Shown: positions 1-12,404, numbered from the stretch's first letter. The stretch: DNA of 64,000 bases from Spizellomyces punctatus DAOM BR117 (GCF_000182565.1 NW_015971550.1:420579-484578), one strand, 5' to 3'. Notes: a model not told the origin generated them from the sequence alone. Program-made: numbers and translations.

Positions 1-130
1 GTGTTTTCGACCATGGAAGTTCGCCTCATACGATATCAGTAAAGAGAGTGACATAAAGGTGATGCAAGGCCATCTGCCCCTTTCGCTCTTGTAAACGAAC
101 GTATATATTTAGCGATATAGTTTGTTACCC
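1..130 (+). promoter_or_regulatory. Upstream region of the PstS-GPCR gene
   Basis: This is the 130 bp before the ATG at 131. An AT-rich stretch around 100-118 (containing tatatattta) could serve as a TATA-like element, but it lies very close to the start codon. No other gene is visible in it. Confidence 0.3.
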
Positions 131-3100
131 ATGTGGAGTTTGTTGGTGGTTCTGTGTTTGCTGCTGTGTTCTGTGGAAGGAGGTGGTGAGTGTCACTTCG
201 GTTGGGCCACGGCTGTGTGATGGAACACTGAGCAAAGATCTCCTACAGTCGTCATTGAAGGTGGTGGTGCATCGTTTCCAGCTACATTATATCAGAAATG
301 GATGGACGAATTCACCAACAAGTATGGTAAGCACACCATCCTTGTCGACATGGATCCAGGTCTTTGTGGATGGCTCAATCGACTCGATACTTCTTGCCCC
401 TTTAGCAACCTACCTCTCTGGCATACACTACACACCCTCCAGCAGCACCAATGGCGTCAAGCTCCTTACTTCCGGATCCATCAACTTTGCCGGCTCCGAC
501 ATCCCACCAGAATCGTCGGATCCGTCCATTGTCTACTTTCCCTCCGTTGCTGGCGCCATCGCCATCGCATACAATATCCCCGGCCTAGCAGCCCCGCTTA
601 CGCTTACCCGACAGAACATTGCGGATATATTTAGCGGACGGGTAACAACCTGGGCGGATGCGAGCTTGCAAGCCAGGAACCCCGGTTTGGGCCCTGCGTT
701 GGCGGGAAAAACACCACCACCGCGGATTCAACTCGTGGTGCGAAAACCGGGATCCGGCACCACAGGCAATTTCGTGGCTGCTTTGCATTCGTTTGATTCG
801 AGTTTTCCTGGACCGATCAGTGGTAATTTTTTCCTCGTTCATGTTGCATTCCATTTCTTGCATTGTGGCTCATCAGAATACGTTATTGTTAGCCAATCTT
901 GATTGGAGCACCTTGAGCAATATTACCGGTGCGCTGGTCGCCAGCACCAATGGTGCCGTCGGAATCCTTGTTTCCTCTCTTCCTTATGCGGTATCGTACA
1001 TGGATTTAACAGAAGTGACTACTTCGGCGAACAACGGGGGTCAAGTAGGTGTAGCTAATGTGATCAATAAGAATGGTGATACAGTATTGCCGAGTACCAC
1101 TTCGCTGCAGGTAAGGTGAAAGGTAGTCATTGATCGGGATAATTCACAACATTGACAGAATGCTTGGGTTGGCGGCTTTCCTTTTATAGGCGGCCATGTC
1201 CATCGAACGCTCCCTCGATCCCAGCGAGCTGAATAAGAATGTGATCGATTCGGCCAGCCCTGGTGCATATCCTATGACAGTGTTTACATACATTGTCTTG
1301 AGAAACAAGTTCATCGCAAATGATACTGCGACAGCGCGGTGGACGCTGAGGTACTTGTATTGGACGTTGACGAACGGAGGGGTATGTACTGCAAACATAT
1401 TTGCAATGTAGTATCGTGCCAGCATCGTGCTGATCCAAACGCAACCACTCTATAGTCCACTGCCATAGCAAACCAATTTGCTCCGCTGAGTCCCGCTTTA
1501 TCCCAATACTCTCTTACCCAACTACAGTCTATCACAAATGGAAACCAAAGCCTGTACGGGCAATCTCTTTGCGACTTTCCGCCGGGACATCCCAAAGGCT
1601 GCGTCAACGGCGCCTGCTTCCTGGACCTCCCTTTCCAAGATGCTAAAGCGCAATGCATCTGTACATCGGGCCACATCAATGTTGATAAGAGCGATTGCTC
1701 CGAATCCGTGCGTGTCTATCGCGTAGCCCGAGACGATGCATTTGGAATTACGTCCCTGGTACTAATGTTGATTGGATGGGCTATCGTTGGAGGAATTTGG
1801 GCCGTGGTATTTTGGTGCAGACATCGACCACAAATCAAAGCCATTTCACCGGCGTGTTGTTGGGTGTTACTGGCAGGATGTATGGTAGGACTGTGCGGAA
1901 TCCTGCCCTATGCAGGGATCCCCACGTATGCAATGTGTCGCCTGCGGGTATTTTTTCCCCCAGTTGCTTTTGGAATGGGTTTCGGGTAAGTGAAGGCTTG
2001 TGCGGAGTTATTCAGACCTCGCTACTTTATTGACGCTTCGTCTCTAATAGAATGATGCTCATGAAGCTCTGGCGTATTTACCTCATATTTGAACACCAAC
2101 GCAACTACTTTCGCTTGAGTATCGGACTCGGGGATCGCAAATCCCGTGTGTCATTTGCGCGGAACTCTCACCTAATGATCGGCACACTGCTCATTGTCCT
2201 CGTCGAATTCCTCCTCGCGGGTGCTTGGGTTATAGTCACCTCCCCTTACGTCGAAACTCATCTCGATGACTCTGCAACCGGCAAAGTCCATGCGGAATGC
2301 ACGGTGGAACCTAGCAAAAAAGCCCTAGACACCTTGTTGACATCCGTTCTCTACGTCTTTAACGCTGGACTCTTGATTGCCTGTCTTTTGATGGCTTTCC
2401 ACACCCGTCGAGCCTACAAACGATTCCGGGAGAGCAAGACAATGGGATTTTGCATCTACATTGTGGGCGTTTTGATGATTTTTGGTCTACCGGTCTTGTA
2501 CGCCATTCCCGCCAAAGAGGAAACGACCATAGGAATTCGCAAGTTGGTAACTTGCATCATCATCTTTTGTTCCTCGACTGGTGTCGCATTACTGTTATTT
2601 GTTCCGAGGCTCATTGAGACGTTTAATGGCGATGATTTGAATGTAGACAAGTATTCACTAGAGCCGCGGGGGAGTAGTGCGCGAGATGTGATGGTGTCAA
2701 GTGCTCCAAGCACTTACGGGGCCGGGTCCTCTGTGCAGCCTGGGTCTTCGACACCCATCTGCATGGACGTAACAGTTCGAAAAGACAATGTGGATGCAAC
2801 ATGGGTGCCGTCTCTCCTCTGTATTATTCCCCACGTCGACCTCCTCCTCTTTCTTGCCAACGACAATGTCCTCCTCTCATTTAAAATGAGTGACGTCCGG
2901 TATGAAGTCCTTCAAATCCGGCCTGCTGTCGTACCCAATCCCGTCAAGAGATTCTCGGCCGGGGAAACTGGTAGTAAAGTCAAATCTCGTATTATGCTCT
3001 ACCAAAACACGGAGCGGTGGACGGCTTGTATGGTGGAATTTAAAAGTGGGACGGGATTGCAGCAGTTGATGTCCTTGTTGGGAGATGTAGGGAAGGAAGG

Positions 3101-3143
3101 TGATATATCGAATGGGACAGTGGTCGATGAGGTGACTGTTTAA
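131..3143 (+). CDS. Class C GPCR with PstS phosphate-binding ectodomain and EGF-like module
   Basis: Seven exons: 131-185, 249-326, 406-822, 893-1110, 1190-1381, 1456-1985, 2051-3143; phases agree and give 860 aa. A signal peptide (about 1-17) leads into a PstS-type phosphate-binding domain (about 19-345). Visible landmarks are GGGASFPATLYQKW, a Ser/Thr loop before NGVK, NFAGSD, FPSVAGAIAIAYNIPG and RKPGSGTTGNF; these line up with the Thr/Phe, Ser, Asp, Arg and Ser-Gly-Thr residues that hold phosphate in E. coli PstS. An EGF-like six-cysteine module follows (about 359-401; spacing 9-4-12-1-11, with CxC). Seven membrane helices of the 7tm_3 type span about 415-690, with a Cys before TM3 and one in the second extracellular loop. 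The 170-residue tail may hold a PH-like fold (weak). Likely a plasma-membrane receptor. The fold assignments are strong; phosphate as ligand is inferred. Confidence 0.85.
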
Positions 3144-3586
3144 AAGAGGTGACCGCAATGTGGGCAGTTGTGGTTGAGATATGTAGATACCCCCCTCCTT
3201 TATTGTCTTGTCAAGGCAGTGAATTTTGCTTTTTCGACAAATGGTGCATTTTTCTTTTGGTTGCTGGGATTTCTTCCAGCTATGATTCGTTTTTCTTTGT
3301 AGAGTAGGCACGTTTTTTTTTTTCACTTTTCTGCATTTATTAGAGAATAGCATCTCTTGAAACTTCTCGCATATTTTCAATATACTAGTTGTGCGTGAGT
3401 GTTGGGTACGTCCATCCACCCTTTGAGATATACAAGGTGCCAAAAACGCCTATGGAATTTTACAAGTTGAAAATGGGTATCCTGCTATGTACAAACCAAC
3501 CTATATGAAGAATGAAAGAAAATATCTACAGAATCGTTTGGGTTTTTTTTGTATGCCACCACCATTTGTACCTCCCCCCATCATCC
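3144..3586. other. Intergenic, convergent 3' flanks
   Basis: This lies between the 3' end of the PstS-GPCR (+) and the 3' end of the zinc-finger gene (-). It is T/A-rich with poly-T runs near 3306 and 3541. I see no gene in it. Confidence 0.5.
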
Positions 3587-4474
3587 TCACTTTTTCGCTG
3601 CCCTTTTTCTTTTCTCAACTGCCACATGCCTTTTCAACGCATCGCTCCTCGCAAATGTCAAGTCACAATGCGGACATTCAAAAGGCTTGCGTCCCACCGT
3701 GTGCAAGGATACTTTGTGACGTAGAAAATCGTGCTTACGAGCAAATGCCAAAGGGCACTGTGGACATTTGAAGGGGCGAGTATGAGAGTGGGCTCCGCGG
3801 ATGTGCGCGAGGAGGTTGTAGCGGCGTGTAAAGCTTTTCGGGCATGCTGAGCAGGGGTGCCGCCGTAGGGGGAGATTTGAAGGTTGTTCAGTGCGTGATG
3901 TGGATGTGGGTGTCTGTTTTTGTATGGGTGACATGATGCTGACGTTTGTCGCTGAGCGTTCGTGTTGCTTTTGATCTTCTCGTTCCATGGGTTTCTTTAA
4001 TACAGGTTGGACCAAGGTGTTCAGCATGAACAAGTCCAGATCGCTCATTGACGGACTGGTCATGAGAGGATCTTCTGTCGCTGTGAGACTTTGCGGAGTG
4101 AGCGGAAATTCCACCGGTGCGCCAAGAGGACTCGAAGAAGGAAACTCGACCGAAAAGTTCGACATGTCCGTCTCATCCTCCGTTAGAAAGGCGCTTTGAG
4201 GGGTTGGTGGCATACCGTCTACCACAATTTCCGGTACAGGTACCTCATCAAAAAATGAATACTCTTGGCATGGTGGACTCGAAAACGCTTCGTAGCCTGT
4301 CAACATTAAACGATTGTCCATATAGGGTGGGGACTGAAGAGAGGTGGGAAGGGGTGAAGGGGCTAGGAGAAGCATGGTAGCCGGATCGAGATAGCCGTCC
4401 ATGACAGTCATTTCCTGCGGATAAAGGTCTAGCAGGGGGTAGGTGGCTGTCGGATATGCTGAAAAGTACGCCAT
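3587..4474 (-). CDS. C2H2 zinc-finger transcription factor
   Basis: A single-exon 295-aa protein; the ATG is at 4474. The first 200 residues are low complexity, rich in Ser/Thr/Pro and acidic patches (such as FFDEVPVPE), as in activation domains. The C-terminus (about 207-285) carries three C2H2 fingers: CSACPKSFTRRYNLLAHIRG, CPQCPLAFARKHDFLRH and CPHCDLTFARSDALKRH. The third finger lacks its second histidine; HVAVEKRKRAAKK follows, a basic tail that may also be a nuclear signal. The same arrangement occurs in the gene at 15187-17149, which is probably a paralogue. DNA target unknown. It is transcribed towards the PstS-GPCR gene. Confidence 0.88.
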   Translation of the reverse strand: MAYFSAYPTATYPLLDLYPQEMTVMDGYLDPATMLLLAPSPLPTSLQSPPYMDNRLMLTGYEAFSSPPCQEYSFFDEVPVPEIVVDGMPPTPQSAFLTEDETDMSNFSVEFPSSSPLGAPVEFPLTPQSLTATEDPLMTSPSMSDLDLFMLNTLVQPVLKKPMEREDQKQHERSATNVSIMSPIQKQTPTSTSRTEQPSNLPLRRHPCSACPKSFTRRYNLLAHIRGAHSHTRPFKCPQCPLAFARKHDFLRHKVSLHTVGRKPFECPHCDLTFARSDALKRHVAVEKRKRAAKK

Positions 4475-6102
4475 GGAATATACTGTGCGTTTGTTTTAAT
4501 GAAAGTTGTCTTGACGATTTTCAGGCATAAAAAAGAAAGCGAACACAAAAGAGCTAACCATGCGTGTGCAGTTATCTTTATACTCGTGCGCTGGAATACC
4601 CCGGAGTAGAGGCTGACGATTACAAAGAAGAAGCCTGTCAAACCTCACACCCTCCTCATACGCCGAGAGTTCAGCCAAAAAAAAAAAAAAAAAAACCGAC
4701 GAAAGGTATTTCTGGCGGTCGATGACAAACTCATGTCGCTCGACTTGTCCCAACCATGTGAAGAGCAAAAAAACGACACGGTTCGCTGCCCTTTTACCGC
4801 AAGGGACTACGAGTGCGGTAGGGCTTTGGAATGAAGGAATGGACAACGGGGCTTCTTGGATGCGCTGGCATAAAGCCTCGTGGGTGAGTCATTGGAAGAA
4901 GGAGCAAAAAGGGCTTTTGTTGTGGGGTGACTTTGGGTCGCTGCAACCGGCGATTCAATCGTGCTTGCAGTGTTGCTGCTGCTGCACTGGCCAACAGGGG
5001 AAACTGTTCAGATGATTTACAATTTGTGCTTTAGCTCACCGATTTCATTTTCCATCATTCCGATGGACATTTTCGTTATTTCGCCAGGAAAACTCTACCA
5101 TCTTGCTTGGGCGGGATGAGTCCGTAGGGAATCACGGCTGGGTTCTTGGATTATGTAATCGACCGTCAGTGACCTGGAGTTTTGCGCAGCTGTTGCCGTC
5201 ACCGCCTTTGGCTGCAGGTCGTGACCGGAGCTGTCAATTTCATGCACTGCCATGCAGCTTTTTTTAGCAATCCCAAAGCAAAGTGAGACCGATGCTTACT
5301 ACGGCGCTGTTGGGTAAAAGTCGTGCACCTGCCATTGGAGAGATTGTAACGCTGGGTCGCGCTGGAATAGATCGTTCTACTAGGGACTTGCATGGACTCT
5401 GAAATTTCAGATATTGGCCGGAAGCGGAAGGAAAGCTTTTTGTATCATATGTAATGCACGGAGACAACGAATGTGTTTATCTGGATCTTGGTTGCATACA
5501 TTTACCACATTGATTGGGGGACCCTCCAGGGCATCCCAACAGGACAAAGTCTCCCTTCCCATTCTCAGAACGCACACGACTCAGCTATTACAGGCATAAC
5601 TTGCTTGGAATGGGCGTCCATCGATGCTCACATTAAAAGCATTCGCGTTACCATTGGCCAATTGTGCGCGCAAATAGGATATCACACAAAACAAGCATTC
5701 TCCTCTGCATGATACTAACAAGATTTAGCAACGACAGCAATTGACAGGATTGGATAAAGATGTGGCATATTAAATGAGGTTACAAGGCAGAGGAAGGCCG
5801 CAGATATCCATTTACAAACGATAATTCTCAATTTCTCGACTTTTATAAGCTCAATTTTAGTTTTGCTTGCAATAGCACCTTCAATTTGTTGATGAATTCT
5901 TGCATTCTTGAATCGGTATCTGAATCCGACTTTCCCTTCTATCCGTCGGCATGCGATCCCAAATGTCAAATGTCAAATTCCTCCTTCCTACGCACGTGAT
6001 TATCGGGCCTTGCGTAATCCTCAGCCTTGCCTTCCTGCTGCCCAGCCATTGTCATCTCCGATCGTGGCGCCCCAGAAAACTGTGCTAACGCATCACAGCC
6101 CA
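4475..6102. other. Intergenic, no gene recognised
   Basis: About 1.6 kb between the divergent starts of the zinc-finger gene (-) and the GH85 gene (+). It presumably contains both promoters. Open frames here are short and lack coding character. The only distinct feature is a 19-base A run at 4677-4695. Confidence 0.45.
4677..4695 (+). repeat. Poly-A tract (19 nt)
   Basis: An uninterrupted run of 19 A on the + strand, about 200 bp upstream of the zinc-finger gene start. Such tracts exclude nucleosomes in fungal promoters. It could also be a retroposition relic, but I see no target-site duplication. Confidence 0.6.
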
Positions 6103-8641
6103 ATGTCCTTCTCCCAGTGCGCAGACTCCCATCTCCCCATCACACGTCCGTTTACGTCACTGGCCGCACTGGCAGAGTGGTCGCCAGGAACAGACGATTT
6201 CAATGTGGCTACTATCAAGTTGCGCCCTCGTCCGTGTAAAAGTGATGAACGGCTAGAAAGGGTCATTGTATGTCACGACATGGGTGGAGGTGTGTGAAAA
6301 AAAGGCTCAATGATTGCCTCACCACGTTGGCAAACTGTACCTGAAATGTGAAGTTTCGTTGAGATAGGATACAAGGATGATTGTTATGTGCAGGGGAAAG
6401 AGGGCGATGGTGCTTATACCATTCAATACTGGCAGTTTGTTGACATATTTATATGTGGGTGTTTGATGACCGTGTTATCAGATGGTGTGTTTGAAGACTG
6501 ATAAAGTCCAAGATTTTAGTCATTGGAGAGTAACGATACCACCGCCGGGATGGACTAATGCAGCGCATCGGAATGGGATCCAAGTTCTGGTACAAAGCTT
6601 TTGGATGCTTATCAGCTGGTTCCGTTCGATTTATGGTTTCGTGGAACAGGGCACATTCATCACGGAATGGGACGAAGGAGTCCAAGAAAATTATCGACTC
6701 GTATTTGGTCCAGACTGGGAGAAAGGATCAGAAGGGACTTTTAATCCATATTTTGCAGATAAGCTTGGTGAGAAGCAGTCTCCAGCAGTGTTGCTATCGC
6801 TCTCATATTTAAGGATACAAAAGTTCAAGTTGCCAAGTACTACGGATTTGACGGATGGTTTTTCAATATTGAATCACCGATGGATAAACCTGACGATGCG
6901 CATGTCATGATCGAGTTTTTAGAATATATCACCAGGAAGATGCCTGAGGTTTTACCTGGTTCTTTGGTGATCTGGTACGTCCACACTTGTTTGATGATTA
7001 TGCTGAAGTCATTTGAGGTAACAATTTGGTAACAATTGCAAAGGTACGACTCCCTGACAACAGAAGGTAAAATTGACTGGCAGGATCGTGTGACAGACCT
7101 CAACAAAGTAAGGAGGGTGGAACAGTTCAAAATGATCTCTGTTCCTAAGTTATTTTGCAGCCCTTCTTTAATGTGACGGATGGAATATTTACAAACTACA
7201 CATGGAAGCCAACCTATCCCGACTCCAGTGCACTCGTGGCCGGCAACCGAAAACGGGCCGTTTACACTGGCATCGATGTATGGGGCCGCAACACGTTTGG
7301 AGGGGGTAGATTTAATGTCCATAAAGCATTAAGGGTGATTTGCCGTGCAGAGACATCGTGTGCGATTTTTGCTCCGGGATGGTGTTGGGAAGGGTTCGAC
7401 AGGGTAGGGTGGGAGGAGAGAGAGAGAAAATTCTGGTGTGATTCTTCAGTGGTGGTTCCAGATTTGCCTGAGGGATATGTGGATGAGAATGGTAAAATTT
7501 TCGGTTCTTGCTGCGGGTGGTTCGCCAAAGATGGGATTTCTGAACTGGTACGCCCATTTCAATTTGTTTAGACATGGGCTGTGTTGCGGATTACATCCGC
7601 AAAGTATCGTGTCCTGGTCAAGATTGGTTCTACACCGATTTTGATAGAGGATATGGATCCAAGTATTGGGTTGACGGATTGGTAACGTAGCTCCTTTGGC
7701 GCCTGCTCTGTGCATGGTTTAAAGCCTAACATGTAGTTTAGCTAGTCTCCACTGCATCTTGGATCAACCATTCTCGACAGACGATCCCGCCTAGCTACCG
7801 AGCGAACTCGGTGTACCCCATTGCCCTGAACTTACGATCTCGCACTATTGGTCAGCACCTAAATCCTGCGACGAGCGCTACGTGGGATGTTTTTGGCGAT
7901 TTAGCTTATACTGGCGGCTCATCCGTCTGTATGCAAATATTGGGGGATGCCAATAGTCAGACTGACGATGACTGCATCCCCGCATGGATGTTCCGGCTGT
8001 ATAAACTTGGCATTGAGGTGCGTCGTGACATGAGAATTGAAGCTGTCTGCCTAGGACCCGGTATGGGAATATGGATACGTACAGATGATGGGCACGTAAA
8101 AGTCATGATGAGTGACGACGAGGAGGGTTGGCGAACTATCAGAGTCGATTGTCACCTTTTTGGATCTTCAAAATGGATCGTGGAAATGGGAATTGTTGTT
8201 CTAGCGTGTCCGAGCAGTCCATCTTATGCAAGCACTGTGTTTTCATCCTCGTCATTTTCATGTGATTGGTCATTCAAACCCGCCACCAAACTCGGCACTT
8301 CCACCTTGTCTGCCGAATTCCATTTAGGATCCATGCGGATATATACACCTTGTCCCATCCCGGATCTTGAGGGAGCTCCCGAAATTACTTTTGAGTCACC
8401 AACCCCGACAGCGGACGGTACGTTTATAACTTCCATATGGATGCCTGATGCCTCCGTAGACCGCTGGGAAGTATATGTAGACAATAAGTGGATTGGATGC
8501 GCCTTTGTGAACATGTATCGGTCTGTGCATTTCGAGACTTGTCGTGTTGGGGTGGCCGTGAAAGGCTATGATGGCGTTGGGAGGCTAATCGCCTCTAGAA
8601 CGGGATTATTTTCCGGTGCATTACCGCAGGATGGAATTTAA
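6103..8641 (+). CDS. GH85 endo-beta-N-acetylglucosaminidase (ENGase)
   Basis: Nine exons (6103-6289, 6368-6454, 6513-6589, 6650-6767, 6824-6974, 7044-7107, 7161-7491, 7572-7681, 7742-8641) give 674 aa, a normal length for ENGase. The enzyme cuts between the two core GlcNAc residues of N-glycans. GH85 landmarks occur in order: AEWSPGTDDFNVA, VIVCHDMGG-GYKDDCYVQG, YFSHWRVTIPPPGW, GTFITEWDEG, GFDGWFFNIES, FFNVTDGIFTNYTW and YTGIDVWGRN. N171 and E173 in FFNIES match the catalytic Asn/Glu pair of fungal ENGases. There is no signal peptide, so it is probably cytosolic, acting on free or misfolded-glycoprotein glycans. A beta-rich domain ends the protein. The start at 6103 is the ATG nearest the first conserved block. 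It sits between two GPCR genes. Confidence 0.92.
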
Positions 8642-9129
8642 CAGAGGAATTGTAAAATGTCCGGAAGTTTTCCCTATTGCTGTGCAAGCTCTGTTCTTTC
8701 GTAAATTTGCATGTGAACGTTACCTACGAATTTGCTGACCATGTCTATTTATATTGAGATACCCTTAACTAGCTATTAAGGGATGCGCCGAGGGTACCGG
8801 CAAGGGCGATAATTAAATATCCCTCTAACATTGAGGTACCAAACTATCCAAGTAGGACAACATAAGGCATCAATAGGGTAAATATACGGAGCTTATCCCT
8901 TATTCTGGAGTTTTTTACATGTGAAAAGCTGGTTACATTGCATGCTGCGTTGCGTTATGTTTATGGCGGAACAGGTCGATTTCCGATCGTGTTTGCTAAA
9001 AATCTTGGCTCTTCTTTTTAATTAGCTTGGACTTCTTGTCCGTTGTGACTGCCGTAATGCTATTACTTCTTGTCAAGGGATAACATTCTTTATTTTCTTT
9101 CTTTATACTGTCTAGGTTTTTGGAGAAAT
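8642..9129. other. Intergenic
   Basis: 488 bp between the GH85 stop and the start of the second GPCR, both on the + strand. It should hold a 3' UTR and the GPCR promoter. No gene is visible. Confidence 0.45.
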
Positions 9130-12100
9130 ATGTATCTGCCTCAAGCCCTCGTCTTTTTATTATTCCACGCAAATCACCTCATAAGAGCCCAAAGCCCTCC
9201 AACCATAAAAATTGGGGTCATCCTTCCTGTCGACAGCGATGGTTGGGGAATTACGATTAAAGACACCATTCACTGGCGCCTGGATCAGTATACCAATAAC
9301 AGCTTTGCCAGAAATGCAACATTTGAGCTTGTGGCAGCGGTAAACCAAGTGGGTACGCAGAGTGCTGCCCTCGAGCTGGCCTACGAGATGGTTTATGAAA
9401 AAGCGGTGAATGCATTGATAGGTGAGTGATTCGCGGGGCGGTTGATATTTGAATTGATAGTTTTTACCAAGTTCTGACTGGCGGATTTCACAATGCAGGT
9501 ATGGCCTCTTCGCCGTTGACATCCCTCCTTGCACTGGTGGCTGCTGGCAAAAGGTAAAATAATCTTCTGTAGTGATGTGCATGCAAAGTTATCTAACAAA
9601 CTTGATATTTCCCATCATAGAATCCCGCACTGCGATGGCGTCAGTACAGCTATGTCTCTCGGCAACAAAGCTACCTACCCAACCTTCTTTCGTACCACCC
9701 CATCAGACGAATATGACGCTATCACTATTGCTCAATTTATTTTTGCCCAAGGATGGCGCCAAGTTACCATCTTGGCTTCCACACAGGAATACGGCACATC
9801 GGTTTCTGAAGAACTCCTTGCACAATGTACCCTGTATGGGATCAAGGTCCTTTCTCTCGTATTGTTTGACCCAGATGACTGTGAAACGGAGTGGGTGCAA
9901 ACTATATCAGTGCTCAAGTCATCTGGTGCGACGATATTCGTGTATGTCGGAGGTGGGAAGGACTTTATGACTGCAACGGACGAAGCGATGCGGCAGGGGA
10001 TTTTCTCAAAGGATTATGTTTGGATTGGAGCGGGGGCAGTAATGGAGATAACTTGGTCGGACCTTGATACGGAGCTCGTACGACTACGGGATGGGACTTT
10101 CTTGCCGTTTCCGACAGAGTACCCGGATAAGGCTCTTCAGACCAAGTTGGAGAACGAGTGGGCACAAGCCGATAAGGTCTTGTATCCGGCTTCAGCACGC
10201 CCTGTCGTCGATGGGGCAGGGTGAGTTGACACCTCGTCTTGTTGGCTATTTCCTGACAAGGTTGCAAAAACTGATTTCCAATTAGGTTTTACCTGGACTG
10301 CGCAGATCTCCTGATCCATGGCTGGAAAAAGGTAAACTGCTTAACCTTGCTCATGCGCACATTCTCGAAGCTAACGCTATCCTTTGTGAACAATCAAGCT
10401 CATTGATGACAATCCCGAACAATTCAACTGGTCCTCCATCGCATCCAATCAGCTCGTCCAAAACTATACTTTCCGCTGCGATACAAATAATGATGCAGCA
10501 GTGGACTGCACTCCAACATTTCTAATAAACCAAACCAGTGTGACGAGCGTGATGAACTTTAATCCCATTACCGGGGACCGAATCGCGCAGTTCGTATAAT
10601 GACTTGTTGTTTTTATGATTTGATATGTCCTAATGTTTTTGCAAATAGATATTACAGCTGGTATCAACTCCGAGGGGGACATTTTAATACCTTGGTCGGG
10701 TACTGGAATAATGGACAAACCGTGATATACGAGGACCAGATCGTGTATGCCGGAAACTCCACCAAAAAGCCGTACGACCGACACGTGTGTACGTATTCCA
10801 CATTGAACTGTCAACTTTGATCCGGATTTGACCTTGTGGTATGATAGCCTTTATAGGATACGGAACCGCAGGCGCATGGACGATCATCGCCACGACCGGG
10901 GCACTACTCCTCATCACCATTGCAACCGCAATCTTGTACTTTGTTTACAGAAGCGAAAACTATATTAGGGCTAGTTCGTGGATGTTTTCTGAGCTTATAT
11001 TGGCGGGGGTGGCGATAGGTAGGTCGTCCAAGTTGTGGTCTGACTTTCACGTGTGCTGATGTGTTTGGAAAAAGGGTACGCATCGGTTCCTACTTTTATT
11101 GGGGATCCAGAGCACGCAGGGCGTTGTATCGGACAGATTTGGATGGTTGGGATGGCGTTCATCATGGTGAGTTTACAACGAGAGAGATTCCGCCTTCATT
11201 TGCTCAAATGCTGGTGTCATTGACCAGGTGTTTGGAAACTTGGTTGCAAAGACCGGTCGGACGTGGATGGTGAGTGTCATTTATTATCTACATGGGAGCT
11301 TTGACTGGAAAGGTCTCATCGTCGCCGGCGTATCTAGCTTTTCCAGCGTTCCGAAGCGGGGCTAGTACCCAACTCCCCGATAACCGACTCTCAACTTCTC
11401 CGTCCGGCTGGCCTCCTCATTGGCATTCAAATTCTTATTTTGGGTCTATGGACAGGTTTCGATCAACCGCGGCAATTTATTGATTTTCCTCGAGCTACCA
11501 GATACTGCCAGTCCCAAGGGACTACATTCAAGGCTGTCCTTTTCGCATACGATTCTGTTATTATATTTGCTGGTGTGGTGTTTGCGTTGCGAACGAAGGA
11601 GGTGGCCAAGAAGTTCAGGGATAGTGCGAGCATTGGGCTGTCGGTGAGTTGTTGATCTTCGCATTACTCCCCGACTATGCGCCTTAACAACCCTTTCAGA
11701 TTTACACAATTGCGCTGATCCTCTGCGTTCTGCTTCCCATTGTAAGTCTGGCTGCAGACCCTGTCATGTCCTGGGTATCTTTGGTAGTAGCGATCATCAT
11801 ATGCCCGAGCGCTATTCTCGTGTTTCTCTTCCTGCCTAAAATCTGGATTCTCTATCAACACAAAGTCAGAGGGATTGAACCCAGCAGGAAACGACATCGA
11901 CGATTCCGCACCATAAATGCTATGCTACAAACCAATCCCCTTGGCCCTCCCACAAATGACAGCAGGGTCCCAGGAGTGCGCGGCACATGTGACTCTGAAC
12001 AGAAGGATGGGCCACTTCCTTTGGAGGTTCAAAACAGTGAAAGTTGGGGCTACGCAGACATTGCAAGCTTCTTTCGGGGTGTGTTTTCACCTGATGTACA

Positions 12101-12404
12101 TACCCTCACGAGATGGAGATCCGGAAAGGATGTGCGAACCCTCAACAGGGTTTCAGTGAGCGCGGCGGCGGGTGCGGCCGTCGGCTTACCAGGGATCTTG
12201 TCCGTCCGGGCTCTCGATCAGGAAGAAGGTTTACCCCGCGAAGATACGCTGACAAGATTCAAATCACCCAAAGACTCCCAGTGCGTCGAAAATCATTCTG
12301 AGAGACAGCCGGGGAAGGCAGCCATGTGCTTGCCAGACATTGAACGTACCCGGCCATTAGAGCAGGAAAAGGAAATGAGCTGGAATAGCATGCTAGAATC
12401 TTAG
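9130..12404 (+). CDS. Class C GPCR with ANF/GABA-B type ligand-binding domain
   Basis: Eleven exons (9130-9421, 9499-9553, 9621-10220, 10286-10331, 10399-10589, 10649-10788, 10848-11018, 11075-11166, 11228-11269, 11338-11643, 11700-12404) give 879 aa. A signal peptide (1-22) precedes a type I periplasmic-binding (ANF receptor) domain: IKIGVILPVD at the start, TYPTFFRTTPSDEYDA in the middle. This is the two-lobed extracellular domain of GABA-B and glutamate receptors. TM1-TM7 run from about 445 to 700 (AGAWTIIATTGALLLITIA; LLRPAGLLIGIQILILGLW; VSLVVAIIICPSAILVFLF). The 180-residue cytoplasmic tail contains two similar patches, LTRWRSGKD and LTRFKSPKD. Unlike the gene at 131-3143 it has no Cys-rich linker. 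The exon 5/6 junction is the least certain. Ligand unknown. Confidence 0.86.

Noticed and set aside
327-359. A 33-nt intron ending at the first AG after the donor at 327
   Set aside because: The longer intron to 405 gives a reading that matches PstS (ATYLSGIHYTP-type continuation) and a normal intron length.
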